Part shown: positions 47,257-55,903 of the stretch, piece by piece
Position numbering within the stretch: position 1 is the first letter of the stretch
How the letters are laid out: every line of letters starts with the position of its first letter
Assembly (NCBI RefSeq): GCF_001417775.1
Contig: NZ_BBZJ01000017.1
Coordinates: 372,001 to 436,000, forward strand
Length of the DNA stretch: 64,000 nucleotides
From: Streptomyces sp. TP-A0356
GTDB taxonomy: Bacteria > Actinomycetota > Actinomycetes > Streptomycetales > Streptomycetaceae
Direction of reading: 5' to 3'
The notes under the pieces: model-generated
Told to the model about the DNA's origin: nothing
What the model saw: the letters and a program-made list of their open reading frames with translations, nothing else
Databases searched by the model: none
Program-made: the position numbers and the translations under genes

Positions 47257-47736
47257 ATGCAGGGCGACCCCGAGGTCATCGAATTCCTCAACGAGCAGCT
47301 GACCGGTGAGCTGACCGCGATCAACCAGTACTTCCTGCACGCGAAGATGCAGGAGAACCTCGGCTGGTACAGGCTCGCCGCGTACACGAGGCGCGAGTCG
47401 TTCGACGAGATGAAGCACGCCGAGGTGCTCACCGACCGCATCCTCTTCCTGGAGGGACTGCCCAACTACCAGCGGCTCTTCCATGTGCGGGTGGGACAGA
47501 CGGTCAAGGAGATGTTCGAGGCCGACCGGCAGATCGAGATGGAGGCGATCGACCGGCTCAAGCGCGGTGTCACGGTCATGCGGGAGAAGGGCGACATCAC
47601 GTCCGCGAACATCTTCGAGTCGATCCTCGCGGACGAGGAGCACCACATCGACTACCTGGACACCCAGCTGGATCTGGTGGACAAGCTCGGCGAGGCGCTG
47701 TACATCTCGCAGATCATCGAGCAGCCGGAGGGCTAG
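47257..47736 (+). CDS. bfr: Bacterioferritin
   Basis: A 159-residue iron-storage ferritin forming 24-mers. Ferroxidase ligands are visible (ELTAINQYFLHAKM, ESFDEMKHAE, DEEHHIDYLDTQL), and the Met in DEMKHAE matches the heme-binding Met52 of E. coli Bfr, so it should bind heme. ATG 47257 has GAAGGAG upstream. Its TAG overlaps the convergent bfd stop in a CTAG. The upstream region carries repeats and a palindrome. Confidence 0.96.
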   Translation: MQGDPEVIEFLNEQLTGELTAINQYFLHAKMQENLGWYRLAAYTRRESFDEMKHAEVLTDRILFLEGLPNYQRLFHVRVGQTVKEMFEADRQIEMEAIDRLKRGVTVMREKGDITSANIFESILADEEHHIDYLDTQLDLVDKLGEALYISQIIEQPEG

Positions 47737-47966
47737 GCGGCTTCGTCCAGGGTGTCCGTGGCGGCGAACACCGACGCGCCCCGGTCGGCCGACTCGCGGC
47801 GGGGGCAGGCACCACGACCGAGCAGTGCCTGGATCCGCCGTACGCACGAGCCGCAGTCCGTGCCCGCCTTGCAGGCCGACGCTATCTGCCGGGGGGTGCA
47901 GGCGCCGTTCTCCGCGTGCCGCTTCACCTGCTGCTCGGTGATCCCGAAACAACTGCAGACGTACAC
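47733..47966 (-). CDS. bfd: Bacterioferritin-associated [2Fe-2S] ferredoxin Bfd
   Basis: A 77-residue BFD-like ferredoxin that donates electrons to release iron from bacterioferritin. The N-terminal CxC (VYVCSCFG) and later CxxC (DCGSC) ligands for the 2Fe-2S cluster are present. I chose GTG 47966 because it begins exactly at the conserved VYVCSC and has GGAGG eight nucleotides upstream; GTG 47975 would abut the ribosome site. An iron box lies at 48022-48040, predicting iron repression. Confidence 0.9.
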   Translation of the reverse strand: MYVCSCFGITEQQVKRHAENGACTPRQIASACKAGTDCGSCVRRIQALLGRGACPRRESADRGASVFAATDTLDEAA

Positions 47967-48021
47967 GCGGTTCACCTCCCGACGGGATCCATGCGTCATG
48001 CCATCCCGCTGACCGGTGAGG

Positions 48022-48040
48022 CAAGGCAAACCTAACCTTA
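48022..48040 (-). promoter_or_regulatory. Iron box (DmdR/IdeR-type operator) upstream of bfd
   Basis: TAAGGTTAGGTTTGCCTTG on the minus strand resembles the 19-nt actinobacterial iron-box consensus (TTAGGTTAGGCTAACCTAA) at roughly 13 positions. It lies about 55-75 nt upstream of the bfd start, where a DtxR-family repressor would block transcription when iron is abundant. Confidence 0.65.
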
Positions 48041-48070
48041 CCTGGACATGGGGCCCCGCAAAAGTGAGGT

Positions 48071-48102
48071 GGGGCGCGGACCCTGTGTGATCCGCGCCCC
48101 AC
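48071..48102 (-). terminator. Terminator downstream of the DAHP synthase gene
   Basis: A perfect 11-bp stem (tggggcgcgga / tccgcgcccca) with a 10-nt loop lies 25 bp past the aroH stop. Confidence 0.75.
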
Positions 48103-48126
48103 TCGGCCGCCGGTAAGCGCAGGCGG

Positions 48127-49479
48127 CTACTGGTCCCGGTACATCTCGGCGACGAGGAACGCCAGGTCGAGGGACTGGCTGCGGTTCAGACGCGGGTCGC
48201 ACGCCGTCTCGTAGCGCTGGTGCAGATCGTCGACGAAGATCTCGTCGCCGCCGCCCACGCACTCGGTGACGTCATCGCCGGTCAGCTCCACATGGATGCC
48301 GCCCGGGTGCGTGCCGAGCGCCTTGTGGACCTCGAAGAAGCCCTTGACCTCGTCCAGCACGTCGTCGAAGCGACGGGTCTTGTGCCCGGAGGCCGCCTCG
48401 AACGTGTTGCCGTGCATCGGGTCGGTCACCCAGGCCACCACCGCGCCCGACGCCGTGACCTTCTCGACCAGCTCGGGGAGCCGGTCGCGGATCTTGTCCG
48501 CGCCCATGCGGACGATGAAGGTCAGCCGGCCCGGCTCGCGCTCCGGGTCCAGGCGCTCGATGTACCGCAGCGCCTCCTCGGCCGTCGTCGTCGGGCCGAG
48601 CTTGATGCCGATCGGGTTGCGGATCCTGGAGGCGAACTCGATGTGCGCGCCGTCCAGCTGACGGGTGCGCTCACCGACCCACACCATGTGCCCGGACACG
48701 TCGTACAGCTGCCCGGTGCGCGAGTCGACCCTGGTCAGAGCGGACTCGTAGTCGAGCAGCAGGGCCTCGTGCGAGGAGTAGAACTCGACGGTCTTGAACT
48801 CCTCCGGGTCCGCGCCGCAGGCGTGCATGAAGTTCAGCGCGTTGTCGATCTCCCGCGCCAGCTGCTCGTAGCGCTGCCCGGACGGCGACGACCTCACGAA
48901 GTCCTGGTTCCAGGCGTGCACCTGGCGCAGGTCGGCGTAGCCGCCGGTGGTGAAGGCGCGCACCAGGTTGAGCGTCGAGGCGGACGCGTTGTACATCCGC
49001 TTCAGACGCTCGGGGTCCGGAACGCGGGCCTCCTCGGTGAAGTCGAAGCCGTTGACGGAGTCTCCGCGGTAGGTCGGCAGGGTCACGCCGTCGCGGGTCT
49101 CGGTGGGCTTCGAGCGCGGCTTGGAGTACTGGCCGGCGATACGGCCGACCTTCACGACCGGCACCGAGGCGGCGTACGTCAGCACGGCGCCCATCTGGAG
49201 CAGTGTCTTGAGCTTGTTGCGGATATGGTCGGCGGACACCGCGTCGAAGGCTTCCGCGCAGTCGCCGCCCTGAAGCAGGAACGCCTCGCCCCTGGCGACG
49301 GCTCCCATCCGGGCACGCAGCTCGTCGCACTCGCCCGCGAAGACGAGCGGCGGATACGACTCGAGGTCCGCGATCACTGCGCGCAGAGCCTCGGGGTCGG
49401 GGTACTCGGGCTGCTGCGCCGCGGGCAGGTCTCGCCAGGTGTTGCCAGCGCTCGGGCCGGTCTTAGCGTTCACGGTCAC
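48127..49479 (-). CDS. aroH: Class II 3-deoxy-7-phosphoheptulonate synthase (DAHP synthase)
   Basis: First enzyme of the shikimate pathway, condensing PEP and erythrose 4-phosphate. The 450-residue protein is of the plant-like class II type: LQGGDCAEAF, GRIAGQYSKPRS, WNQDFV, SSHEALLLDYE, GIKLGPTT, WVTDPMHGNT and GGIHVELTGDDVTECVGGG. The GTG at 49479 is preceded by TAATGT seven nucleotides upstream, consistent with a leaderless mRNA; GTG 49473 is an alternative. It diverges from trpL-trpEG, so aromatic synthesis and tryptophan entry share one spacer. Confidence 0.95.
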   Translation of the reverse strand: MTVNAKTGPSAGNTWRDLPAAQQPEYPDPEALRAVIADLESYPPLVFAGECDELRARMGAVARGEAFLLQGGDCAEAFDAVSADHIRNKLKTLLQMGAVLTYAASVPVVKVGRIAGQYSKPRSKPTETRDGVTLPTYRGDSVNGFDFTEEARVPDPERLKRMYNASASTLNLVRAFTTGGYADLRQVHAWNQDFVRSSPSGQRYEQLAREIDNALNFMHACGADPEEFKTVEFYSSHEALLLDYESALTRVDSRTGQLYDVSGHMVWVGERTRQLDGAHIEFASRIRNPIGIKLGPTTTAEEALRYIERLDPEREPGRLTFIVRMGADKIRDRLPELVEKVTASGAVVAWVTDPMHGNTFEAASGHKTRRFDDVLDEVKGFFEVHKALGTHPGGIHVELTGDDVTECVGGGDEIFVDDLHQRYETACDPRLNRSQSLDLAFLVAEMYRDQ

Positions 49480-49566
49480 CCCCTAAACATTACGGGGTCG
49501 TGTCCACTCCTCAGCGATGCGCTCGACAGATGAGACGACCCGTCCCGCCCACGCCGGGGGCTCGTG

Positions 49567-49572
49567 TAGGGT
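49567..49572 (+). promoter_or_regulatory. -10 element of the trpL-trpEG transcript
   Basis: TAGGGT ends seven nucleotides before the trpL ATG, so the transcript probably starts at or next to the A of that ATG. The -35 is not clear. Confidence 0.5.
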
Positions 49573-49579
49573 CAGAGGC

Positions 49580-49642
49580 ATGTTCGCGCACTCGACCCAG
49601 AACCAGAACTGGTGGTGGACCGCTCGTCCGGCGGCCCACTGA
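49580..49642 (+). CDS. trpL: trp leader peptide (attenuator control)
   Basis: A 20-residue peptide, MFAHSTQNQNWWWTARPAAH, with three consecutive Trp codons near the middle. Ribosome stalling at these codons when charged tRNA-Trp is scarce would alter folding of the downstream RNA and prevent the terminator at 49664-49690. The start codon has no ribosome site of its own and appears to be at the 5' end of the mRNA. The gene is too short for the usual ORF cut-offs. Confidence 0.92.
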   Translation: MFAHSTQNQNWWWTARPAAH

Positions 49643-49663
49643 CTGCGCGTACGCAGAACTTCG

Positions 49664-49690
49664 CGAAGGCCGCCCGAGGGGCGGCCTTCG
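49664..49690 (+). terminator. trp attenuator terminator
   Basis: An 11-bp stem (cgaaggccgcc / ggcggccttcg) with a 5-nt loop, between trpL and trpEG. It lacks a long U-tract, as is usual in streptomycetes. Confidence 0.8.
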
Positions 49691-49753
49691 GTGTTCTCGC
49701 GACCCGGGCCGTTCCCTCTCCCGCAGATGATCCGCAGAGAAGGAACCCGCCCC

Positions 49754-51655
49754 ATGAAGCTGCTCGCCCTGCTGGACGATCCCCGTCCGTTCGCCCTGCT
49801 GCGCCGCCGTACCCCCGGACGCGATCAGGACACCGTCGAGGTGCTGATCGGCCCGGTCGCCGCCTACGAGCGGCTGGCCGACCTCCCCGACGAGGGGCTG
49901 GCCCTCGTCCCGTTCCGCCAGATCCGCGAGCGCGGCTTCGACGTGCGCGACGACGGCACACCCCTGCTGGCCCTGCGGCCCGAGGAGTCCTACGAGATCC
50001 CCCTGGACCAGGCCCTGGCGCAGCTCCCCGGACACCAGGTCCGCGTCCAGGCCGGCGGCTTCGACATCGCCGACGAGGAGTACGCCGGGATCGTCGAGCG
50101 GGTGCTGCGCGAGGAGATCGGGCGAGGCGAGGGCGCGAACTTCGTGATCCGCCGCACGTACGAGGGGGAGATCCCGGGGTTCGGCCGGGCCGACGCCCTG
50201 GCGCTGCTGCGGCGGCTGCTGGTCGGTGAGCGGGGGGCGTACTGGACCTTCGTCGTGCACACCGGCGAGCGCACGCTGGTGGGGGCCAGCCCCGAGGTGC
50301 ATGTGCGGATGTCCGGCGGCACCGTCGTGATGAACCCGATCAGCGGGACGTACCGCTATCCCGCCGACGGCCCGACGCCCGAGGACCTGCTCGCCTTCCT
50401 CGCCGACGGCAAGGAGATCGAGGAGCTGTCCATGGTCGTCGACGAGGAGCTGAAGATGATGTGCACCGTCGGCGACATGGGCGGGGTGGTCGTCGGACCG
50501 CGGCTGAAGGAGATGGCCCATCTCGCGCACACGGAGTACGAGCTGCGCGGGAGGTCCACGCTCGACGCGCGCGAGGTCCTGCGGGAGACCATGTTCGCGG
50601 CGACCGTCACCGGCTCCCCCGTGCAGAACGCGTGCCGGGTGATCGAGCGGTACGAGCACCTCGGGCGGGACGGTGTCGGCCGCGGCTACTACGCGGGCGC
50701 GCTCGCGCTGCTCGGCCGGGATGCCGGGGGCGCGCAGACCCTCGACTCCCCCATCCTCATCCGCACCGCCGACATCGACGCGCACGGACGGCTACGGGTG
50801 CCGGTCGGGGCCACGCTGGTCCGCGGGTCCGACCCGGCGGGCGAGGTCGCGGAGACGCACGCCAAGGCGGCCGGGGTGCTGGCGGCGCTCGGGGTGCGTG
50901 CGGCCCGGCCGCGCGAGGAGCGGGCACGGCCCCGGCTGGCGGAGGACCCGCGGGTGCAGGCGGCGCTCGACGGGCGGCGCGCCCGGCTCGCGCCGTTCTG
51001 GCTGAGGATGCAGGAGGGGACCTCGGACCTCTCCGGGCACGCCTTCGTCGTCGACGGGGAGGACACGTTCACCGCGATGCTCGCGCACGTCCTGCGGTCG
51101 TCGGGTCTTGAGGTGACGGTACGGCGGTACGACGAGCCGGGGCTGCGGGAGGCGGTGCTCGCGCACGAGGGTCCGGTGGTCCTCGGTCCCGGACCCGGTG
51201 ACCCGTCGGACGTGGCCGACCCCAAGATGCGGTTCCTGCGGGAGCTGACGGCGCAGATCATCCGGGGGCACCGGCACCGGGTGCTGGGCGTCTGTCTGGG
51301 CCATGAGCTGATCGCGGCCGAGCTGGGCCTGGAGATCGTCCGCAAGGACGTGCCCCACCAGGGCGCGCAGACGGAGATCGACCTGTTCGGGCGGCCGGAG
51401 ACGGTCGGCTTCTACAACAGCTTCGTGGCGCGCTGCGACGACGAGACGGCTGCCGAGCTGGCCGCGCACGGCGTCGAGGTCAGCCGCGGCGGCAGCGGCG
51501 AGGTGCACGCGCTGCGCGGGCCGGGGTTCGCGGGCGTCCAGTTCCACCCGGAGTCGGTGCTGTCGGTGGGCGGCTCGGCGGTCGTACGGGAGCTCATGGG
51601 GCAGCTGGACGCGGGGGTGACGAGCCCGTTCGCCGAGCGGCGCCCGGCCCGGTAG
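49754..51655 (+). CDS. trpE: Anthranilate synthase, fused TrpE-TrpG
   Basis: A 633-residue fusion of component I (TrpE-like chorismate-binding; NPISGTYRYPADG, LVGASPEVHVRM, ELSMVVDEE and LDSPILIRTADID) and a C-terminal glutamine amidotransferase with the catalytic Cys in GVCLGHE and His in FHPES. It makes anthranilate from chorismate and glutamine. ATG 49754 follows AGAAGGA; the frame extends up to 49691 over the attenuator but is not needed. Control is by the trpL attenuator. Confidence 0.93.
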   Translation: MKLLALLDDPRPFALLRRRTPGRDQDTVEVLIGPVAAYERLADLPDEGLALVPFRQIRERGFDVRDDGTPLLALRPEESYEIPLDQALAQLPGHQVRVQAGGFDIADEEYAGIVERVLREEIGRGEGANFVIRRTYEGEIPGFGRADALALLRRLLVGERGAYWTFVVHTGERTLVGASPEVHVRMSGGTVVMNPISGTYRYPADGPTPEDLLAFLADGKEIEELSMVVDEELKMMCTVGDMGGVVVGPRLKEMAHLAHTEYELRGRSTLDAREVLRETMFAATVTGSPVQNACRVIERYEHLGRDGVGRGYYAGALALLGRDAGGAQTLDSPILIRTADIDAHGRLRVPVGATLVRGSDPAGEVAETHAKAAGVLAALGVRAARPREERARPRLAEDPRVQAALDGRRARLAPFWLRMQEGTSDLSGHAFVVDGEDTFTAMLAHVLRSSGLEVTVRRYDEPGLREAVLAHEGPVVLGPGPGDPSDVADPKMRFLRELTAQIIRGHRHRVLGVCLGHELIAAELGLEIVRKDVPHQGAQTEIDLFGRPETVGFYNSFVARCDDETAAELAAHGVEVSRGGSGEVHALRGPGFAGVQFHPESVLSVGGSAVVRELMGQLDAGVTSPFAERRPAR

Positions 51656-51665
51656 TCGGGGTCGT

Positions 51666-51703
51666 CGCCGCCCCGGCCGGGTCCCCGCGGCGCCGGGGCG
51701 GCG
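51666..51703. terminator. Terminator between trpEG and pfkA
   Basis: Perfect 12-bp arms (cgccgccccggc / gccggggcggcg) flank a 14-nt GC-rich loop between two convergent genes. Confidence 0.7.
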
Positions 51704-51720
51704 GGCCCGGCGCCGACGGG

Positions 51721-51769
51721 GAGCGCCGTCAGCCGAAGAAGCCGAAGGGAGCGCCGTCAGCCGAAGAAG
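51721..51769. repeat. 28-bp tandem duplication at the 3' end of pfkA
   Basis: The 21-nt unit gagcgccgtcagccgaagaa-g occurs at 51721-51741 and again at 51749-51769, period 28. Both copies include the TCA that is the pfkA stop on the minus strand, so the coding 3' end has been duplicated into the spacer. Confidence 0.8.
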
Positions 51770-52785
51770 ACGCCGACTTCCTCGTACAGCTTCGGGTCGA
51801 CCGTCTTCAGCTTGGCCGTGGCCTCCGAGAGCGGTACGCGGACGATGTCCGTGCCGCGCAGGGCGACCATCTTGCCGAAGTCGCCGTCGCGGACCGCCTC
51901 GATGGCGTGCAGCCCGAAGCGGGTGGCGAGCCAGCGGTCGAAGGCGCTGGGCGTGCCGCCCCGCTGCACATGGCCGAGCACGGTCGTGCGGGCCTCCTTG
52001 CCCGTCCGCTTCTCGATCTCCTTCGCCAGCCATTCGCCGACGCCCGAGAGGCGGACGTGCCCGAACGAGTCCCGCGACTCGTCCTTCAGCACCATCTCGC
52101 CGTCCTTCGGCATCGCCCCCTCGGCCACGACCACGATCGGCGCGTACGAGGCCCTGAACCGGGACGTGACCCATGTGCAGACCTGGTCGACGTCGAAGCG
52201 CTGCTCGGGAATGAGGATGACGTTCGCCCCACCGGCCAGCCCGGAGTGGATCGCGATCCAGCCGGCGTGGCGTCCCATCACCTCGACCACGAGGACGCGC
52301 ATGTGCGACTCCGCCGTCGTGTGCAGGCGGTCGATGGCCTCGGTCGCGATGTTGACGGCGGTGTCGAAGCCGAAGGTGTAGTCCGTGGCGGAGAGGTCGT
52401 TGTCGATGGTCTTCGGCACGCCGACGACCTGGACGCCGTACTCGTCGGCCAGGCGCGCCGCGACCCCCAGGGTGTCCTCGCCGCCGATCGCCACGAGTGC
52501 GTCGACCTCGGTCTTGGCGAGGTTGTCCTTGATCCGGCGGATGCCGTTCTCCTGCTTGAGGGGATTGGTGCGCGAGGAGCCGAGGATCGTGCCGCCGCGG
52601 GGCAGGATGCCGCGCACGGCGGGGATGTCGAGCCGGACGGTGTCGCCTTCGAGGGGTCCCCGCCAGCCGTCCCGGAAGCCGACGAAGTCGTAGCCGTACT
52701 CCTGCACGCCCTTGCGGACGATGCCCCGGATGACGGCGTTGAGCCCGGGGCAGTCGCCGCCTCCGGTCAGTACTCCGACCCGCAT
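51757..52785 (-). CDS. pfkA: 6-phosphofructokinase (group III; possible PPi or mixed phosphoryl donor)
   Basis: A 342-residue phosphofructokinase with GVLTGGGDCPGLNAVIRG, PKTIDNDLSATDYTFGFDTA, the substrate motif EVMGRHAGWIA, and LGHVQRGGTPSAFDR. The phosphoryl-donor site reads IGGEDT: Asp sits where ATP-dependent enzymes usually have Gly (E. coli position 104), and that Asp is associated with PPi use. The residue is visible in the DNA; donor preference is inferred. ATG 52785 has AAGGGAC upstream. Confidence 0.92.
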   Translation of the reverse strand: MRVGVLTGGGDCPGLNAVIRGIVRKGVQEYGYDFVGFRDGWRGPLEGDTVRLDIPAVRGILPRGGTILGSSRTNPLKQENGIRRIKDNLAKTEVDALVAIGGEDTLGVAARLADEYGVQVVGVPKTIDNDLSATDYTFGFDTAVNIATEAIDRLHTTAESHMRVLVVEVMGRHAGWIAIHSGLAGGANVILIPEQRFDVDQVCTWVTSRFRASYAPIVVVAEGAMPKDGEMVLKDESRDSFGHVRLSGVGEWLAKEIEKRTGKEARTTVLGHVQRGGTPSAFDRWLATRFGLHAIEAVRDGDFGKMVALRGTDIVRVPLSEATAKLKTVDPKLYEEVGVFFG

Positions 52786-52935
52786 GGAAATGTCCCTTCG
52801 CCGCGGTTGCCTGATGCGAGTCACGCTAATGGTGACCCACGTCACTCCGGCATGGCGTGGAAGGTCAATTCCGGTGAAATGTCGGGGAGTTGATCAGCAG
52901 TAATTCACTCGAAAGCGGGACGCCCCGCCAACGGT

Positions 52936-53628
52936 TCACTCGCCGTCGAGCCCCCGCTCGATCGCGTACCGCACCAGCTCCACCCTGTTGTGCAGCTGAA
53001 GCTTGCCCAGGGTGTTCTGGACGTGGTTCTGCACGGTGCGGTGCGAGATGACCAGGCGCTCGGCTATCTGCTTGTAGCTCAGGCCCTTGGCGACCAGGCG
53101 CAGCACCTCGGTCTCCCGGTCGGTCAGCCGCGGCGCCTTCGGCTCGTCGGCGCCCCCGGCCGGGGCCGGGTCGGAGGCGAGGCGGCGGTACTCGCCGAGG
53201 ACCAGGCCCGCGAGACCGGGTGTGAACACCGGGTCGCCGACCGCCGTGCGGCGTACCGCGTCGATCAGCTCGTCCGTGGACGCGGACTTCAGCAGATAGC
53301 CGGTGGCGCCCGACTTCACGGCCTCCAGTACGTCCGCGTGCTCGCCGCTCGCCGACAGCACGAGGACCCGCAGCGCCGGGTCGGCGCCGACGAGTTCCTT
53401 GCAGACCTGGACGCCCGGCTTCGCGGGCAGGTTCAGATCCAGGACCAGGACCTCGGGCGCGGCGGCCCGGGCGCGGCGCACCGCCTCCTCGCCGTCGCCC
53501 GCGGTGGCGACCACGTCGAAGCCGGACTCGGTCAGATCGCGGGCGACGGCATCGCGCCACATGGGATGGTCGTCGACCACCATGACCTTGATCGGAGCCC
53601 GTCCCGGGTCGGTGGTGTCCGCCGTCAT
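52936..53628 (-). CDS. macR: NarL/LuxR response regulator (MacR-like)
   Basis: A 230-residue response regulator: receiver domain with phosphoacceptor Asp in LVLDLNLP, and a C-terminal LuxR helix-turn-helix (LTDRETEVLRLVAKGLSYKQIAERLVISHRTVQNHVQNTLGKL). It lies 55 bp downstream of its sensor kinase. The pair corresponds by position and sequence to MacRS of S. coelicolor, which controls morphogenesis-related membrane protein genes. ATG 53628 has GGAGGGG upstream. Confidence 0.88.
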   Translation of the reverse strand: MTADTTDPGRAPIKVMVVDDHPMWRDAVARDLTESGFDVVATAGDGEEAVRRARAAAPEVLVLDLNLPAKPGVQVCKELVGADPALRVLVLSASGEHADVLEAVKSGATGYLLKSASTDELIDAVRRTAVGDPVFTPGLAGLVLGEYRRLASDPAPAGGADEPKAPRLTDRETEVLRLVAKGLSYKQIAERLVISHRTVQNHVQNTLGKLQLHNRVELVRYAIERGLDGE

Positions 53629-53683
53629 CGCCCCTCCGCCGTCGTGGCGGGTGCCGGGCCGGTGGCCCGGGTCGCTTCCGTCA

Positions 53684-54928
53684 TCACTGCTCCGCCTTCC
53701 CCCGTGAGGCCCTCGGGTCCCGCACGCTCTTCGGTACCTTCAGTTCCACTTCCGTTCCCTGGCCCGGGACCGAGATCAGCTCGGCCGTGCCGCCGATGTC
53801 GCGCAGGCGGCCGCGGATCGACTGGGCCACCCCGAGCCGCCCCTCCCCCTCGGCCTGGGCGAGCCGCCCCTCCGGTATGCCGGGCCCGTCGTCCCGTACG
53901 GTCACGACGATCGCGTCCGGCTCGTCCTCGATCAGGATCCAGGCGCGGGCCCCGTCACCGGCGTGCCTGCGGACGTTGTCCAGTGCGGCACCGACGGCGG
54001 CGGCGAGTTCACGCGCGGTGGCCGGGGCGAGCGGCACCGGGGAGCCGGGTTCGGAGAGCGTCACCCGGGCTCCCGCGTACGAAAGGAGCAGGCGGCGCAG
54101 ATCGAGCGGGCCCTCGTCGGGGCTCTCCTCGGCGTCCGGCACGTCGACCGCGCGGACGACCGCGCCGAGCGCCGCGTCCTCGGACACCCGCGAGGGGGGC
54201 ACCAGGGCGCCGGAGACGAGGGTGCGCAGGGCGACCTCCTGCTCACCGGCCAGCCGGCCCAGCTCCGCGGCCTCGCCGCCGAGGGCGGAGCCGCGCCGCT
54301 GCACCATGGCGAGCACCTGGAGGACACTGTCGTGGATGTCCCGGGCCAGCCGCTCCCGTTCCCGGGTCGCCGCCTCGATCTCCAGGGCACGGGCGAGGGT
54401 GCGCTCGGAGGCGCGGGCGACCTCGACGACGTATCCGATGGCGATGGAGGCGACCCACACGAGGACCACGTTGTGGACGGTGTCACGGGCCGGGGCGCCG
54501 CGTTCGATCAGGTTCGCCGCCGCGACCGTGGTGGAGGCGAAGGCCGCCCAGCGCCAGCCGCCCTTGATCGCGTACGCGAGGACGGACCCGGCGGTCCATA
54601 TCGACGGCAGGGTCGGGCCGCCCGCCAGGATCCGCTCGTGCGAGTCGGCCACGGGTGTGAGCAGGATGCCGGTGAGCGCGATGGTGAGGTCGACGGCCAG
54701 GAACCGCTTCGTGCAGTTCGCCGCGTTCGCCACCCTGGGGAGGGTCGCCAGGGTCCATACGCACAGCACGGCGTAGTACGCGACGGCCACCCCCGGCCGG
54801 GTGAACCTGCCGTAGGCGGTCGCGAAGAGCCCGATCGCGTACAGCATCGTCAGCACGCGGTACGCCGTCAGCGCACGCCACAGCGGCTGCTCGACCGACA
54901 TCCTGATGACTCGCTCGCGCCTGGCCAT
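53684..54928 (-). CDS. macS: Sensor histidine kinase (MacS-like)
   Basis: A 414-residue membrane sensor with about four to five N-terminal helices, a HisKA_3-type dimerisation helix containing the phosphorylatable His in LARDIHDSVLQVLAMV, and a HATPase domain with ALDNVRRHAGDG and VRDDGPGIPEGRL. ATG 54928 was chosen for its GGGGGAC site; a GTG six codons upstream is possible. It partners with the response regulator 55 bp downstream. Confidence 0.88.
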   Translation of the reverse strand: MARRERVIRMSVEQPLWRALTAYRVLTMLYAIGLFATAYGRFTRPGVAVAYYAVLCVWTLATLPRVANAANCTKRFLAVDLTIALTGILLTPVADSHERILAGGPTLPSIWTAGSVLAYAIKGGWRWAAFASTTVAAANLIERGAPARDTVHNVVLVWVASIAIGYVVEVARASERTLARALEIEAATRERERLARDIHDSVLQVLAMVQRRGSALGGEAAELGRLAGEQEVALRTLVSGALVPPSRVSEDAALGAVVRAVDVPDAEESPDEGPLDLRRLLLSYAGARVTLSEPGSPVPLAPATARELAAAVGAALDNVRRHAGDGARAWILIEDEPDAIVVTVRDDGPGIPEGRLAQAEGEGRLGVAQSIRGRLRDIGGTAELISVPGQGTEVELKVPKSVRDPRASRGKAEQ

Positions 54929-54988
54929 GTCCCCCAACGTCCCCACCCCGAGCCGTACGGACCGCGCCCCCGAGAGGGGGCGCCGCTC

Positions 54989-55756
54989 CTACCCGGCGTC
55001 CTTCGTCGCTGCCTTCTCCGCGTCCTTCTGCGCCTGTTCGGCTTCCTTCTGCGCCTGCTTCTCCGCCTTCGCCGCCTCCGCGATCTGCCGCTTGGCCGCT
55101 GTCGCGTAGATGTCGACGTACTCCTGGCCGGAGAGCTTCATGATCTCGTACATGACCTCGTCGGTCACCGCGCGCAGCACGAAACGGTCGTGCTCCATGC
55201 CCTGGTAGCGCCTGAAGTCCAGTGGCCTGCCGATGCGGATGCCCGGGCGCATCAGCTTCGGGACGATCTTCCCGGGCGGCTGGATCTTCTCGGTGTCGAT
55301 CATGGCGACCGGGATGACGGGGGCGCCGGTGGCCAGCGCCACGCGCGCGAGGCCCCCGGGCTTGCCCCGGTAGAGGCGGCCGTCGGGCGAACGGGTGCCC
55401 TCCGGGTAGATGCCGAACAACTCGCCGCGCTCAAGCACCTCGATGCCGCTCTTGATGGCGGCCTCACCCGCGCCGCGCGCCCCGGAGCGGTCGACGGGCA
55501 GCTGGCCCACGCCCTTGAAGAAGGCGGCGGTCAGCCGGCCCTTCACGCCGGGCGTCGTGAAGTACTCGGCCTTGGCGATGAACGTCACCTTGCGGTCGAG
55601 GACGGCGGGCAGGAAGAACGAGTCCGAGAAGGACAGATGATTGCTCGCCAGGATCGCGGGGCCCTCGGCGGGAATGTTCTCAAGGCCTTCCACCCACGGC
55701 CTGAAGGCGAGCTTCAGCGGCCCCCCGATGGATACCTTCATCGCGCCGTACAACAA
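54989..55756 (-). CDS. 1-acyl-sn-glycerol-3-phosphate (lysophospholipid) acyltransferase
   Basis: A PlsC-type acyltransferase of about 255 residues that acylates lysophosphatidic acid or a related lysolipid at the membrane. The catalytic NHLSFSD (HX4D), the EGTRSPDG motif and the substrate-binding segment AMIDTEKI are present. The C-terminal 45 residues are a Lys/Ala/Glu-rich, coiled-coil-like tail. The TTG at 55756 has AGGAGG seven nucleotides upstream; ATG 55741, five codons in, is also possible. Confidence 0.88.
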   Translation of the reverse strand: MLYGAMKVSIGGPLKLAFRPWVEGLENIPAEGPAILASNHLSFSDSFFLPAVLDRKVTFIAKAEYFTTPGVKGRLTAAFFKGVGQLPVDRSGARGAGEAAIKSGIEVLERGELFGIYPEGTRSPDGRLYRGKPGGLARVALATGAPVIPVAMIDTEKIQPPGKIVPKLMRPGIRIGRPLDFRRYQGMEHDRFVLRAVTDEVMYEIMKLSGQEYVDIYATAAKRQIAEAAKAEKQAQKEAEQAQKDAEKAATKDAG

Positions 55757-55903
55757 CCGAGTGCCTCCTGTGTCTGTCGAAAAGACCTTAACCCGCCCCC
55801 GCGCCAAAGAGTCCTACGGCCCTGGTCGGTGTCAGTGCCGTCGCGTACGGTGAAGTACCTGCAATCGACGTGCCCAGCCCCTTTTCATGAACAGGAGACC
55901 GAC

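Noticed and set aside
53963..55903. Very long plus-strand extension before the esterase
   Set aside because: Antisense to macS and the acyltransferase; the esterase starts at GTG 55904 with its own ribosome site.
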